Shown here: positions 1 through 6,539 of the stretch, piece by piece
How positions within the stretch are numbered: the first letter of the stretch is position 1
How the letters are laid out: each line of letters begins with the position of its first letter
Origin: an uncultured Eubacteriaceae bacterium
Lineage (GTDB): Bacteria > Bacillota > Clostridia > Lachnospirales > CAG-274
Reading direction: 5' to 3'
Length of the DNA: 9,165 nt
Assembly: GCA_946534775.1 (NCBI GenBank)
Contig: CAMNCZ010000020.1
Coordinates: forward strand, 1-9,165
Program-made: the position numbers and the translations under genes
The notes under the pieces: generated by a model
What the model was told of the DNA's origin: nothing
Databases searched by the model: none
What the model saw: the letters and a program-made list of their open reading frames with translations, nothing else

Positions 1-1573
1 CGGTACAGCCAAAGCCGACCAGCAGCGGCACGATACTGCGCCCCGAAAGACCCAGCCTTCTTAAAATTTTATCCATAAAAAACGCAACACGTGCTATATA
101 GCCGCTGTCCTCCAAAAGCGAAAGGAAGAAAAACAGCACCACTATTATAGGCAAAAAGCTGAGTACGCTGCCCACGCCCTCAAATACGCCCTCTATTATA
201 AGGCCGTGAAGTACGTCGTTTACCTGCATTTTGGTGAGCATAGCATCAACTATGTTCGTCAGCGCCCCTACCGCAGTTTCAAGCAGCCCCTGAAGCCACG
301 CGCCTATCACGCTGAACGTAAGGTAAAACATAAGCCCCATTATAAGTATAAACATAGGTATAGCGGTGTATTTGCCCGTCAGCACCTTGTCTATTTTGCT
401 GCTTCTGATATGTTCGCGGCTTTCGTGCGGCTTTATCACCGTTTCTTCGGTTATTTTTTGTATAAAGTCAAAACGCATTTCCGCAATAGCCGCACTGCGG
501 TCGATACCTCGTTCCTTTTCAAGCTGCGCCGCGATATGTTCAAGTGTCTCCTTCTCGTTGCTGTCCAGACCGAGTTGTTCAAGTATCAACTCATCGCCCT
601 CGATAAGCTTGCAGGCCGCAAAGCGAGTGGGTACACCCGCCTTTTTTGCGTGATCTTCTATCAGGTGACTAACTGCGTGTATACACCTGTGCACGGCGCC
701 GCCGCGGTCGTTTTCATTGCAGAAATCCTGCTTTAACGGCCGTTCCTGAAAATGCGCTATATGCACCGCGTGACGTATAAGTTCGTCAATACCCTCGTTT
801 TTGGCCGCAGATATGGGCACAACGGGTATGCCGAGCATAGCCTCCATTTTGTTTATATCTATCCAGCCGCCGTTTCCTCGCACCTCGTCCATCATATTAA
901 GCGCCGCCACAACGGGTATCTCCATTTCAAGCAGCTGCATTGTAAGGTAAAAATTTCTTTCTATATTAGATGCATCTATTATATTTATTATCGCTTTTGG
1001 CTTTTCTTGCAGCACAAAATCACGCGAAACAAGTTCCTCACTTGAATACGGCGACATAGAGTAGATGCCCGGAAGGTCGGTGACAAGCGTGTTTGCATAG
1101 CCGCGTATAGCGCCGTCTTTGCGCTCCACCGTAACGCCCGGAAAGTTGCCGACGTGCTGATTCATACCCGTAAGCCTGTTAAAAAGCGTTGTTTTGCCGC
1201 TGTTTTGGTTGCCTACCAGCGCAAAAGTCAGCATTTCGTCATTTGGCAGCGGGTCCTCCTCCGCCTTGTTGTGATACTTGCCTTCCTCGCCCAGACCGGG
1301 ATGTTCTATGTGGATGTTGTTTTTTTCGGCCTTTTTCTCCGTTTTGTTTTCGATGCGTTCTATCCCGATTTTTTCCGCATCGTCCAGGCGCAAAGTCAGT
1401 TCGTACCCGTGTATTCGTATCTCCATAGGGTCGCCAAGCGGCGCAAGTTTTATAAGCGTAAGTTCCGCCCCCGGGATAACACCCATATCCAGAAAATGCT
1501 GTCTGAGTGCCCCGTCGCCGCCAACCGTCGTAATAACGGCCGACTCCCCTATTTTCAGTTCTTTAAGTGTCAT
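1..1573 (-). CDS. feoB: FeoA-FeoB fusion, ferrous iron transporter (3' end outside window)
   Basis: GTP-dependent Fe(II) importer of the cytoplasmic membrane, with its usual small partner FeoA fused to the N-terminus. I translated it by hand from the ATG at 1573; 524 codons lie in the window and the frame is open to the left edge. Residues 1 to about 75 form the FeoA (SH3-like) domain, followed by a His/Glu-rich linker. The G domain shows G1 GNQNSGKT (121-128), G3 DLPG (166-169), G4 NMMD (226-229) and G5 SAA (from 255). Membrane segments begin near residue 402, and the conserved LEDSGY (about 488) and GFGCT pore-gate motifs (520-524) are seen just before the edge. The remaining gate and C-terminal helices are missing only because of the cut. 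The start is preceded by a weak GGGGAA Shine-Dalgarno. It lies 33 nt after the nucleoside kinase, so co-transcription is likely. No Fur or DtxR-type operator was recognised. Confidence 0.95.
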   Translation of the reverse strand, partial: MTLKELKIGESAVITTVGGDGALRQHFLDMGVIPGAELTLIKLAPLGDPMEIRIHGYELTLRLDDAEKIGIERIENKTEKKAEKNNIHIEHPGLGEEGKYHNKAEEDPLPNDEMLTFALVGNQNSGKTTLFNRLTGMNQHVGNFPGVTVERKDGAIRGYANTLVTDLPGIYSMSPYSSEELVSRDFVLQEKPKAIINIIDASNIERNFYLTMQLLEMEIPVVAALNMMDEVRGNGGWIDINKMEAMLGIPVVPISAAKNEGIDELIRHAVHIAHFQERPLKQDFCNENDRGGAVHRCIHAVSHLIEDHAKKAGVPTRFAACKLIEGDELILEQLGLDSNEKETLEHIAAQLEKERGIDRSAAIAEMRFDFIQKITEETVIKPHESREHIRSSKIDKVLTGKYTAIPMFILIMGLMFYLTFSVIGAWLQGLLETAVGALTNIVDAMLTKMQVNDVLHGLIIEGVFEGVGSVLSFLPIIVVLFFFLSLLEDSGYIARVAFFMDKILRRLGLSGRSIVPLLVGFGCT

Positions 1574-1606
1574 AAAAATTCCCCGTGTTTATATATATGT
1601 ATGTGT

Positions 1607-3238
1607 TTATTTAAAGCAGCTGCCGCCGACAAATTCCCTTAAAAGCGAGTTTGGCGGTACATTTTCACTGCTGATGGGCAGAAAACTGTTTAAAAATTTA
1701 AGCAGTCTGTTTGCCTCGGTATATTCCCTGCAATCGCGCTGTACCCTGAAAAGTACGGGTTCGACAAGCGGTTTTATCACGCATAATTCGTATATAAGGG
1801 CGGAGTTGAATATCACATCCGCATTTTCCTGATACGGGTAGATGTTCTTTTCCTCGCCCGCCGCCACCATCGGCCATATCTCTATGGTCTCGGCCGCATC
1901 AAAACCCCTTGTGCGGAAATCCCTTACCATACGTCTTAACATTCTGGTATCGGTCGTGGGTATCCTGTTGTGTTCGTCAAGATTAAGCTGGGTAAGCGCC
2001 GAAATATATATCCTGTAAACGGCATCATCGGGCAGTTCGTTGGTGAGCTGCGGATTAAGGCCGTGAATACCCTCTATTATAAGCACATCGCGTTCGCCAA
2101 GGCTTATGGTCTTGCCGGGTTGGCGCTTGCCGCTTATAAAATTAAACTCGGGCAGCTGCACGGTCTTTCCGTCAAGCAGGTCTTTCAGATTGTCGTTAAA
2201 CAGCTTAACATCAATAGCTTCAAGGTTTTCAAAATTCTTTTCGCCGTTTTCGTCGGGCAAAATTTTATCCTTGTCGAAATAATAGTCGTCAAGCGAGATA
2301 AGGCGCGGATTTTTGCCGTTTACACGCAGCTGTACGCCAAGGCGCTTTGCAAACGTGGTCTTGCCCGAAGAGGACGGACCCGCAACCAGCACCACCTTTT
2401 TGTTTTTGCCCGTAATAGCATCGGCTATTTCCACTATCTTCTTTTCGTGCAGCGCTTCGCATACCAAAATAAGGTCGTTTATGCCGCCGTTGCAGATTAT
2501 CTCGTTAAGAGAGCCGACGGTATCGGCACCCATAATATTCGACCAGCGGTTGCACTCGTCAAAAATGGCGCATATCTTTTTATAGTCCTTTAAAGGACAA
2601 AGCTTGCCCGGATTTTGCGGGTCCTCTATCTGAAGGATAAAGCCGCCGTTGTATTTTACCAGGTCAAACACAGTAATATAGCCTGTTTCGGGCGCAAGCG
2701 GTCCGTAAAGATATTCGTAAAAATTACCTACCTTATATATGCTTGCACTTTGTGTTTTTATGTATTGCAGCGCTTTTATGCGGTGTTCAAGGCCGTATTC
2801 CTTAAATATCATCCTTGCGCGTTCGATAGGCACGGTCATTTTTTCAATACGCAGGTTTTCGCTTACAATGCGCTTCATCTCGGCCTTTACCGCGTCAAGG
2901 TCCTGCTGCGTCAGTTCCCTGCCCTCGCTTTGGCAGAAAAGGTTTTTGTTTACGGTGTGTTCAGTCCATATCATCACATTGTCAAGCACGCGGTTCGCCG
3001 CCATAAGCATAATAAGCACCAGGCTTTTCTGATAGCAGCGCACACCGTAAGTTGTACTTAGGTCCATAAACTCTACCTTTGACGGATATTCGATTTTTGT
3101 TGTAAGTTCACATATTTCGCCGTTTACGGTAGCTACAAACGACTTTTTGTCCTGTTGTTTTGCAAGCGCCACAAGGTTGTCACCCTGCTCAAGTTCCACC
3201 GTGCGCTTTGTGTTTAAAACAGTAACGGGTATTTTCAT
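1607..3238 (-). CDS. nucleoside (uridine-type) kinase with TGS and ThrRS-like N-terminal domains
   Basis: Predicted cytoplasmic P-loop kinase of the uridine kinase/phosphoribulokinase family; the family phosphorylates uridine or cytidine with a nucleoside triphosphate, but the substrate here is unproven. Using 543-residue numbering, residues 1 to about 62 resemble a TGS domain and about 67-205 resemble the second (SAD/editing) domain of threonyl-tRNA synthetase. The C-terminal half is the kinase: Walker A GPSSSGKT (287-294), DDYYFD (317-322), EGIHGLNP (389-396) and the terminal REFVGGS (534-540). The family's usual length is about 540-560 residues, so it is intact. The GAGGAGG ribosome site lies only 1 nt from an in-frame ATG at 3244 but 7 nt from the ATG at 3238, so the latter was chosen; the longer form adds only Met-Glu. 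It follows mntP by a short gap. ThrRS editing residues appear lost, so the N-terminus is more likely a regulatory or RNA-binding module than a deacylase. Confidence 0.9.
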   Translation of the reverse strand: MKIPVTVLNTKRTVELEQGDNLVALAKQQDKKSFVATVNGEICELTTKIEYPSKVEFMDLSTTYGVRCYQKSLVLIMLMAANRVLDNVMIWTEHTVNKNLFCQSEGRELTQQDLDAVKAEMKRIVSENLRIEKMTVPIERARMIFKEYGLEHRIKALQYIKTQSASIYKVGNFYEYLYGPLAPETGYITVFDLVKYNGGFILQIEDPQNPGKLCPLKDYKKICAIFDECNRWSNIMGADTVGSLNEIICNGGINDLILVCEALHEKKIVEIADAITGKNKKVVLVAGPSSSGKTTFAKRLGVQLRVNGKNPRLISLDDYYFDKDKILPDENGEKNFENLEAIDVKLFNDNLKDLLDGKTVQLPEFNFISGKRQPGKTISLGERDVLIIEGIHGLNPQLTNELPDDAVYRIYISALTQLNLDEHNRIPTTDTRMLRRMVRDFRTRGFDAAETIEIWPMVAAGEEKNIYPYQENADVIFNSALIYELCVIKPLVEPVLFRVQRDCREYTEANRLLKFLNSFLPISSENVPPNSLLREFVGGSCFK

Positions 3239-3245
3239 TTCCATA

Positions 3246-3252
3246 CCTCCTC
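3246..3252 (-). promoter_or_regulatory. ribosome binding site that decides the nucleoside kinase start
   Basis: On the minus strand this reads GAGGAGG, an almost full match to the anti-Shine-Dalgarno. Two in-frame ATG codons follow, 1 nt (3244) and 7 nt (3238) after it. Only the second has normal spacing, which argues for initiation at 3238. Confidence 0.75.
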
Positions 3253-3262
3253 ATAAATAATT

Positions 3263-3838
3263 TCAGAAAAACAGATCGGTTATCAGTATCCTCAAACCGA
3301 TGATCATAAGCACCACGCCGCCCACAAGCGCCGCGTGTTTTTCAAACTTGCTGCCTATCTGCTTGCCCGCCAGTACGCCGACAAAACTAAGCACAAAGGC
3401 CACAATGCCGATTATTGCGGATGCAGCCCAGATATTGACATTATCGGTCAGTGCAAAACTTATGCCCACCGCAAGTGCGTCTATACTGGTCGCAACGGCC
3501 ATTAAAACCATATTTTTGGGCGAAGTTATCTTTTCTTCGTCCCTGTTTTCCGTCTCTTCCGCACCTTCGTGAAAGCTGTCATATATCATTTTTCCGCCTA
3601 TCAGCGACAGCAGCCCGAAAGCGACCCAATGGTCGATCTTTTCGATATAGCCGCCGAAACCGATGCCGCAGAAAAAGCCGATAAGCGGCATTATAAACTG
3701 AAAAGCGCCAAAGTAACAGCCGAACATACAGGCGTGTTTCAACCCCGCACGTTTCAGCGCAAGCCCGCTTGAAGCCGATACCGCCATTGCATCCATTGCC
3801 AGACTGACAGCCACGATAAATATTTCAAATAAACTCAT
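3263..3838 (-). CDS. mntP: manganese efflux pump MntP
   Basis: Small integral membrane exporter of Mn(II) (MntP/YebN, formerly DUF204) that protects the cell from manganese excess. The 191-residue length is normal for the family. The protein is very hydrophobic, with about six predicted membrane helices arranged as two related halves. Each half carries the family signature around a key Asp: AMDAMAVS (D16) in the first helix and SIDALAVG (D120) in the fourth. A charged cytoplasmic loop (about 90-107, Glu/Asp-rich) separates the halves. The start is ATG at 3838 with a GGGGAG ribosome site about 10 nt upstream. It is followed 18 nt or so later by the nucleoside kinase. In other bacteria mntP is often controlled by a yybP-ykoY Mn riboswitch, but the 84-nt leader here shows no such element, only a simple hairpin. 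Family assignment is firm; regulation is unknown. Confidence 0.95.
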   Translation of the reverse strand: MSLFEIFIVAVSLAMDAMAVSASSGLALKRAGLKHACMFGCYFGAFQFIMPLIGFFCGIGFGGYIEKIDHWVAFGLLSLIGGKMIYDSFHEGAEETENRDEEKITSPKNMVLMAVATSIDALAVGISFALTDNVNIWAASAIIGIVAFVLSFVGVLAGKQIGSKFEKHAALVGGVVLMIIGLRILITDLFF

Positions 3839-3875
3839 AAACCATTATCTCCCCGGGGGTTTTGAATTTTTTGCT

Positions 3876-3928
3876 TGTTTCCTTACGAAACACTGATTTA
3901 AGGTTGAAAAATCAGTGTTTCCTTACGA
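3876..3928. repeat. perfect hairpin embedded in a 13-bp direct repeat between divIVA and mntP
   Basis: The gap holds a perfect inverted repeat: arms AAACACTGATTT (3888-3899) and AAATCAGTGTTT (3909-3920) around a 9-nt loop, extendable by one G-C pair (3887/3921). The 13-mer TGTTTCCTTACGA occurs twice, at 3876-3888 and 3916-3928, 40 bp apart; the second copy contains the divIVA stop codon. No U-tract follows the stem on either strand, so it is not a typical intrinsic terminator. It could be an attenuator, an RNA processing or stability stem, or the relic of a small palindromic insertion that duplicated its target. Confidence 0.7.
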
Positions 3929-4804
3929 CTCTTCAAACAATTCACTCAGTGCTTTTAACTTGCGTTCCTGTTCGGCACGTTTGGAGTTTTCGGGCGAAGG
4001 CACCGTCAGCGGTGTATCTCCCAGTTCCGAGCCGAAATCCTCACCGTCGAAATCCTCGTCAAAGTCCTCGTCGGTATCGTCCTCAAAATCATCGTCTATA
4101 TCGTCGCCGTCAACATAACCGCCGCCGTCCTCCTCGTCAAAGCCGCGTTCGGGGTTGTGTTCCAACTCCTCGTCATAGTCCTCGTCGGGGTCGTAATCGC
4201 CGTCAACGTAACCGCCGCCGTCCTCGCCGTAATCATCTTGGGTTTCGGCCTCCTCGTACTCATCTTCGTACTCATCATCTTCGTATTCTTCTTCGTAGTC
4301 CTCTTCGGCGCGGTTGTTGTATCTTACGGCCTTACGCTCCGTTTCCGCCTCTATCTCGATATCAACATTGCTTTCTTCTATCATATCCAGTTCGGCCTGC
4401 AAAATATGGCGCAGTTTGGTCTTTAAAAGTTCGTAGCTTTTTTTAAGCGAGTATATCTCGTTTTCCAGTTCTCTTTTGTGCTCATAAGTTTTAGCGACCA
4501 GTTTCTCTGCGGCTATTTCGGCCTTATCCAGTATATTATCCGCCTTTTCCTCGGCCAGTTTTTTGGTCTGCTTTGCCGTCTTTTCCGCAAGTTCCATATT
4601 GGCGCGTATGGTCTGTTCCATATTGTCATAGCGCTTGATGCTTTCCTCTAGCATAGCGACCTTGCTGTTGAGTTTTACATTGTCCCTGAACACCTTTTCG
4701 TAATCGGCAAGAATTTTGTCGATAAAATCATCTACCTCCTCCACCGAGTAGCCTATAGGCGTCTTTTTAAACTGCAAATTTTCAATGTCGTTAGGTGTAA
4801 GCAT
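3923..4804 (-). CDS. divIVA: DivIVA-family cell division/pole protein with long acidic tail
   Basis: Peripheral membrane scaffold that recognises curved membrane at septa and poles and recruits division or morphogenesis proteins. The N-terminus LTPNDIENLQF, then GYSVEEVDDFID (18-29), is the DivIVA lipid-binding domain. A long coiled coil with Lys/Glu heptads spans about 30-145. Residues 167-262 are extremely acidic (54 Asp/Glu in the 94 residues 167-260) and contain a duplicated EDGGGYVDGD block (194-203 and 225-234). A short helical, Lys/Arg/Glu-rich end follows (274-293). At 293 residues it is longer than the B. subtilis protein (about 164), the excess being the tail. By my alignment the B. 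subtilis membrane-inserting Phe17-Arg18 pair corresponds here to Pro16-Ile17. The start at 4804 has AAGGAG 8 nt upstream. It is the last gene of the ylm-type cluster, after ylmH. Confidence 0.93.
   Translation of the reverse strand: MLTPNDIENLQFKKTPIGYSVEEVDDFIDKILADYEKVFRDNVKLNSKVAMLEESIKRYDNMEQTIRANMELAEKTAKQTKKLAEEKADNILDKAEIAAEKLVAKTYEHKRELENEIYSLKKSYELLKTKLRHILQAELDMIEESNVDIEIEAETERKAVRYNNRAEEDYEEEYEDDEYEDEYEEAETQDDYGEDGGGYVDGDYDPDEDYDEELEHNPERGFDEEDGGGYVDGDDIDDDFEDDTDEDFDEDFDGEDFGSELGDTPLTVPSPENSKRAEQERKLKALSELFEES
4103..4225 (-). repeat. duplicated coding segment in the DivIVA acidic tail
   Basis: Two copies of a 27-nt coding segment (within 4103-4132 and 4196-4225), 93 bp apart and in the same frame, encode EDGGGYVDGD twice. 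Over the shared core the copies differ at a single base (the Tyr codon, TAT versus TAC). Such close identity at synonymous positions points to a recent internal duplication or to slippage in this Asp/Glu-rich sequence. Confidence 0.75.
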
Positions 4805-4835
4805 AGTGTCCTCTCCTTTGCTTAAAATTGCATTT

Positions 4836-5612
4836 TTATTTGTATATTTCCACGGTGATAAGCACCCTGTCTTTCTTTGTTTTTCCGTTTATCCGCTTTA
4901 TTACCGCCCGCCCGCAGCCGCGCAGGGTGAGTATATCTCCCTCCGTCACCTGCTTTGACGGCGAACTTTCGCCAAGCCAGTTTATATACGCCTTTTCGCC
5001 CTTGATAAGCTCCGCCGTTTTTGTCCTTGACAGGTTGAAACAGCCGCCAAGCACCGCATCAAGCCGCAGCGACGCAACGGTCATCGTCTTTTCGGCCGCC
5101 TCTTTTTCGGGCGGGCAGTAGCTTTCAAGCAGTTTTGTATTTACCTTTGTATGGCCGACATATTCAAGGTTTGCGGCGATATGTTCCGCAACGGCGCTTT
5201 CCGCATAGACCACGGCAAACCCGTCCTCAACTACTATATCGCCCACTTTTTCCCTTGTCAGCCCAAGCCCAAGCACCGAACCCAGAAAATCGCGGTGTGT
5301 AAGTGTCCGTGAAAAACGGCTGTACTTTATCTCAACGGGCTTTATCGGAAAATCCGATAACTCCGCCTCGCAGTATTCGGGGAAAAAGCCTATCATACGC
5401 CGCTCCGCCGCATCAAAACCGCCGTAGGTCACTATGCGCACATCAGCGTATCCTATCAGCTCGCAAAAGCGTTTCAGCTTGAACGGGTCAAAAAATGCCG
5501 TGTATGCGGGGATATTCTTTCGCTGTGCCGCCGTCATTTTATCCAGTGCCCGCGCATACATCATCTTCTCGTCGGCATCCGTTACGCGGCTTAAAATATC
5601 CTTGTCAGACAT
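4836..5612 (-). CDS. ylmH: YlmH-type S4-domain RNA-binding protein
   Basis: RNA-binding protein of the YlmH family encoded in Firmicutes division clusters. In B. subtilis it has been linked to rescue of stalled 50S subunits that carry peptidyl-tRNA (ribosome quality control); whether this copy does the same is inference. The 258-residue length is typical. Residues about 1-165 form the family-specific N-terminal part, with conserved stretches FFDPFKLKRF (40-49) and THRDFLGSVLGLGL (105-118). An S4 domain follows at about 179-235: RLDAVLGGCFNLSRTKTAEL, then the GDILTLRG turn (225-232). It ends in a basic stretch that may contact RNA. The start is ATG at 5612 with GAGG 6 nt upstream; the ribosome site lies just before the yggT stop, and the gap between the two genes is only 14 nt, favouring co-translation. 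divIVA follows after 31 nt. Confidence 0.92.
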   Translation of the reverse strand: MSDKDILSRVTDADEKMMYARALDKMTAAQRKNIPAYTAFFDPFKLKRFCELIGYADVRIVTYGGFDAAERRMIGFFPEYCEAELSDFPIKPVEIKYSRFSRTLTHRDFLGSVLGLGLTREKVGDIVVEDGFAVVYAESAVAEHIAANLEYVGHTKVNTKLLESYCPPEKEAAEKTMTVASLRLDAVLGGCFNLSRTKTAELIKGEKAYINWLGESSPSKQVTEGDILTLRGCGRAVIKRINGKTKKDRVLITVEIYK

Positions 5613-5626
5613 ATACTACCTCGCTT

Positions 5627-5899
5627 TCAGCGGAATATGCCGATAACAACGCTTTGCAGACCCGAAATTATCAGCATCGCTATAATCGGTGAAAAATCCA
5701 GCATACGCATACTGCTGCCTATCGGCGAGTTGTATATCATTTTTCGTATAGGCCCCAGTACAGGCTCCGTAATGCTGTATAACAGCTTATACAGCGGATT
5801 ATCCCTGCCTATCGGAAACCACGACATTATGCACCTGATAAGTATTGCATAATCAATAATGTTTAAAAAGGTAACAAGTACCTCCGATATCATACTCAT
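5627..5899 (-). CDS. ylmG: YggT/YlmG-family membrane protein
   Basis: Small integral membrane protein of the YggT family (YlmG in B. subtilis). Its biochemical role is unsettled; relatives are linked to cell-envelope, division or nucleoid organisation and to osmotic tolerance. The 90-residue protein has two hydrophobic helices (about 4-24 and 66-88). Between them is the conserved loop with CIMSWFPIGRDNPLYKLLYS and TEPVLGPIRKMI, the family hallmark of a YggT repeat. The start is ATG at 5899, with GAGGG about 6 nt upstream; a second in-frame ATG at 5893 is less well spaced. It sits 15 nt after sepF and 14 nt before ylmH, the conserved order of the ylm cluster. Complete and unremarkable. Confidence 0.93.
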   Translation of the reverse strand: MSMISEVLVTFLNIIDYAILIRCIMSWFPIGRDNPLYKLLYSITEPVLGPIRKMIYNSPIGSSMRMLDFSPIIAMLIISGLQSVVIGIFR

Positions 5900-5914
5900 A
5901 TTTTTCCCTCTTTT

Positions 5915-6520
5915 TTAATTATATGTCAGCTGTATCGCATTAGTCCTGAGATCTTCTTTCAGCTGGCTGCTTATTTCCACATCGATAGGACAAATAACGA
6001 AAATTTCGCCCGAAATAAGCTGTATCGTACCGTCAAGCGCGTAATTTGCGCCGCACAAAAAGTCGCTTATCCTCTGCGCTGTATCGTGCTCCACATTTTC
6101 AAGGTTTACTATAATGGTCTTTTTCTGTTTAAGCTGCGCACAGAGCTCGCCCGCTTCCTCCATACTTTTTGGGGTAGCCACAAGCACCTGCATATTCACA
6201 TTTGTGTTGATATTCATTATCTTTGCCGAACGGCTTGAAGACGATGATCTGGGCGCCGTCTGCAAACTTATCGTGTTTCTTGACAAAGTGCTGCGTGCGG
6301 AAGAAGTACTGCGTGCCGAGGTTGTTTTTGAACTTGTGCGGCCGCTGTCCTGAGTTGTGCGCGAAGTTCTGTAAGAACGTATCGGCGGCAGGCTGTAGCC
6401 GTCATCATCGTCCTCGTAAGAGTCCTCATAATAGTCTTCCTCATATTCGTCATCGTAATCCTCGTCGTAATCCGCGCCGCTTACAAAGTTTTTAAGTTTC
6501 TGCCATAATTTCTCTGCCAT
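5915..6520 (-). CDS. sepF: cell division protein SepF
   Basis: Cytoplasmic protein that tethers FtsZ to the membrane and shapes the division septum. Residues 1-13 (MAEKLWQKLKNFV) fit the amphipathic membrane-targeting helix of SepF. They are followed by a very acidic, Tyr-containing segment (17-40: 17 of 24 residues Asp or Glu, 6 Tyr). A linker rich in Ser, Thr and Arg (about 46-100) leads to the globular SepF domain (about 109-187), recognisable by VLVATPKSMEEAGELC and TIIVNLENVEHDTAQRISDF, then the GANYALDGTIQLI and GEIFVICP strands. At 201 residues it is longer than B. subtilis SepF (about 150), the excess being the linker. The start at 6520 has AGGAG 9 nt upstream. It lies between yggS and ylmG, as in other Firmicutes. 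The acidic segment and the basic Ser/Thr linker look like low-complexity, poorly conserved regions. Confidence 0.95.
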   Translation of the reverse strand: MAEKLWQKLKNFVSGADYDEDYDDEYEEDYYEDSYEDDDDGYSLPPIRSYRTSRTTQDSGRTSSKTTSARSTSSARSTLSRNTISLQTAPRSSSSSRSAKIMNINTNVNMQVLVATPKSMEEAGELCAQLKQKKTIIVNLENVEHDTAQRISDFLCGANYALDGTIQLISGEIFVICPIDVEISSQLKEDLRTNAIQLTYN

Positions 6521-6539
6521 TTTAAAATACTCCTATCTG

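Noticed and set aside
206..736. Long plus-strand open frames (176 aa, and others at 752-1642) opposite the left edge
   Set aside because: They lie antisense to the FeoA-FeoB frame, which shows continuous conserved motifs (G1, G3, G4, FeoA domain, GFGC gate). Their translations resemble no family.
1574..1612. Separate promoter for feoAB from the TATATATAAA stretch
   Set aside because: The -10-like TATAAA has no convincing -35 at 16-18 nt; the short A/T run fits an ordinary intergenic gap.
1970..2593. Plus-strand 207-aa open frame
   Set aside because: It overlaps the kinase domain antisense, including the Walker A codons. It has no recognisable motif or ribosome binding site.
3839..3922. yybP-ykoY manganese riboswitch in front of mntP
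   Set aside because: The gap is only 84 nt and is filled by a simple hairpin and the ribosome site; the conserved multi-helix core of that riboswitch is not present.
3876..3928. Rho-independent terminator after divIVA
   Set aside because: The stem is perfect, but the bases after it on either strand are not a T-run, so I list it as a hairpin/repeat only.
4020..4310. Tandem or CRISPR-like repeats in the 4.0-4.3 kb region
   Set aside because: The apparent repetition comes from Asp/Glu codons in one continuous DivIVA frame; there is no regular repeat-spacer pattern.
3862..4446. Plus-strand 194-aa Arg/Pro-rich frame
   Set aside because: It is the antisense reading of the acidic DivIVA tail; its odd composition is a by-product of the GAN/GAR codon repeats.
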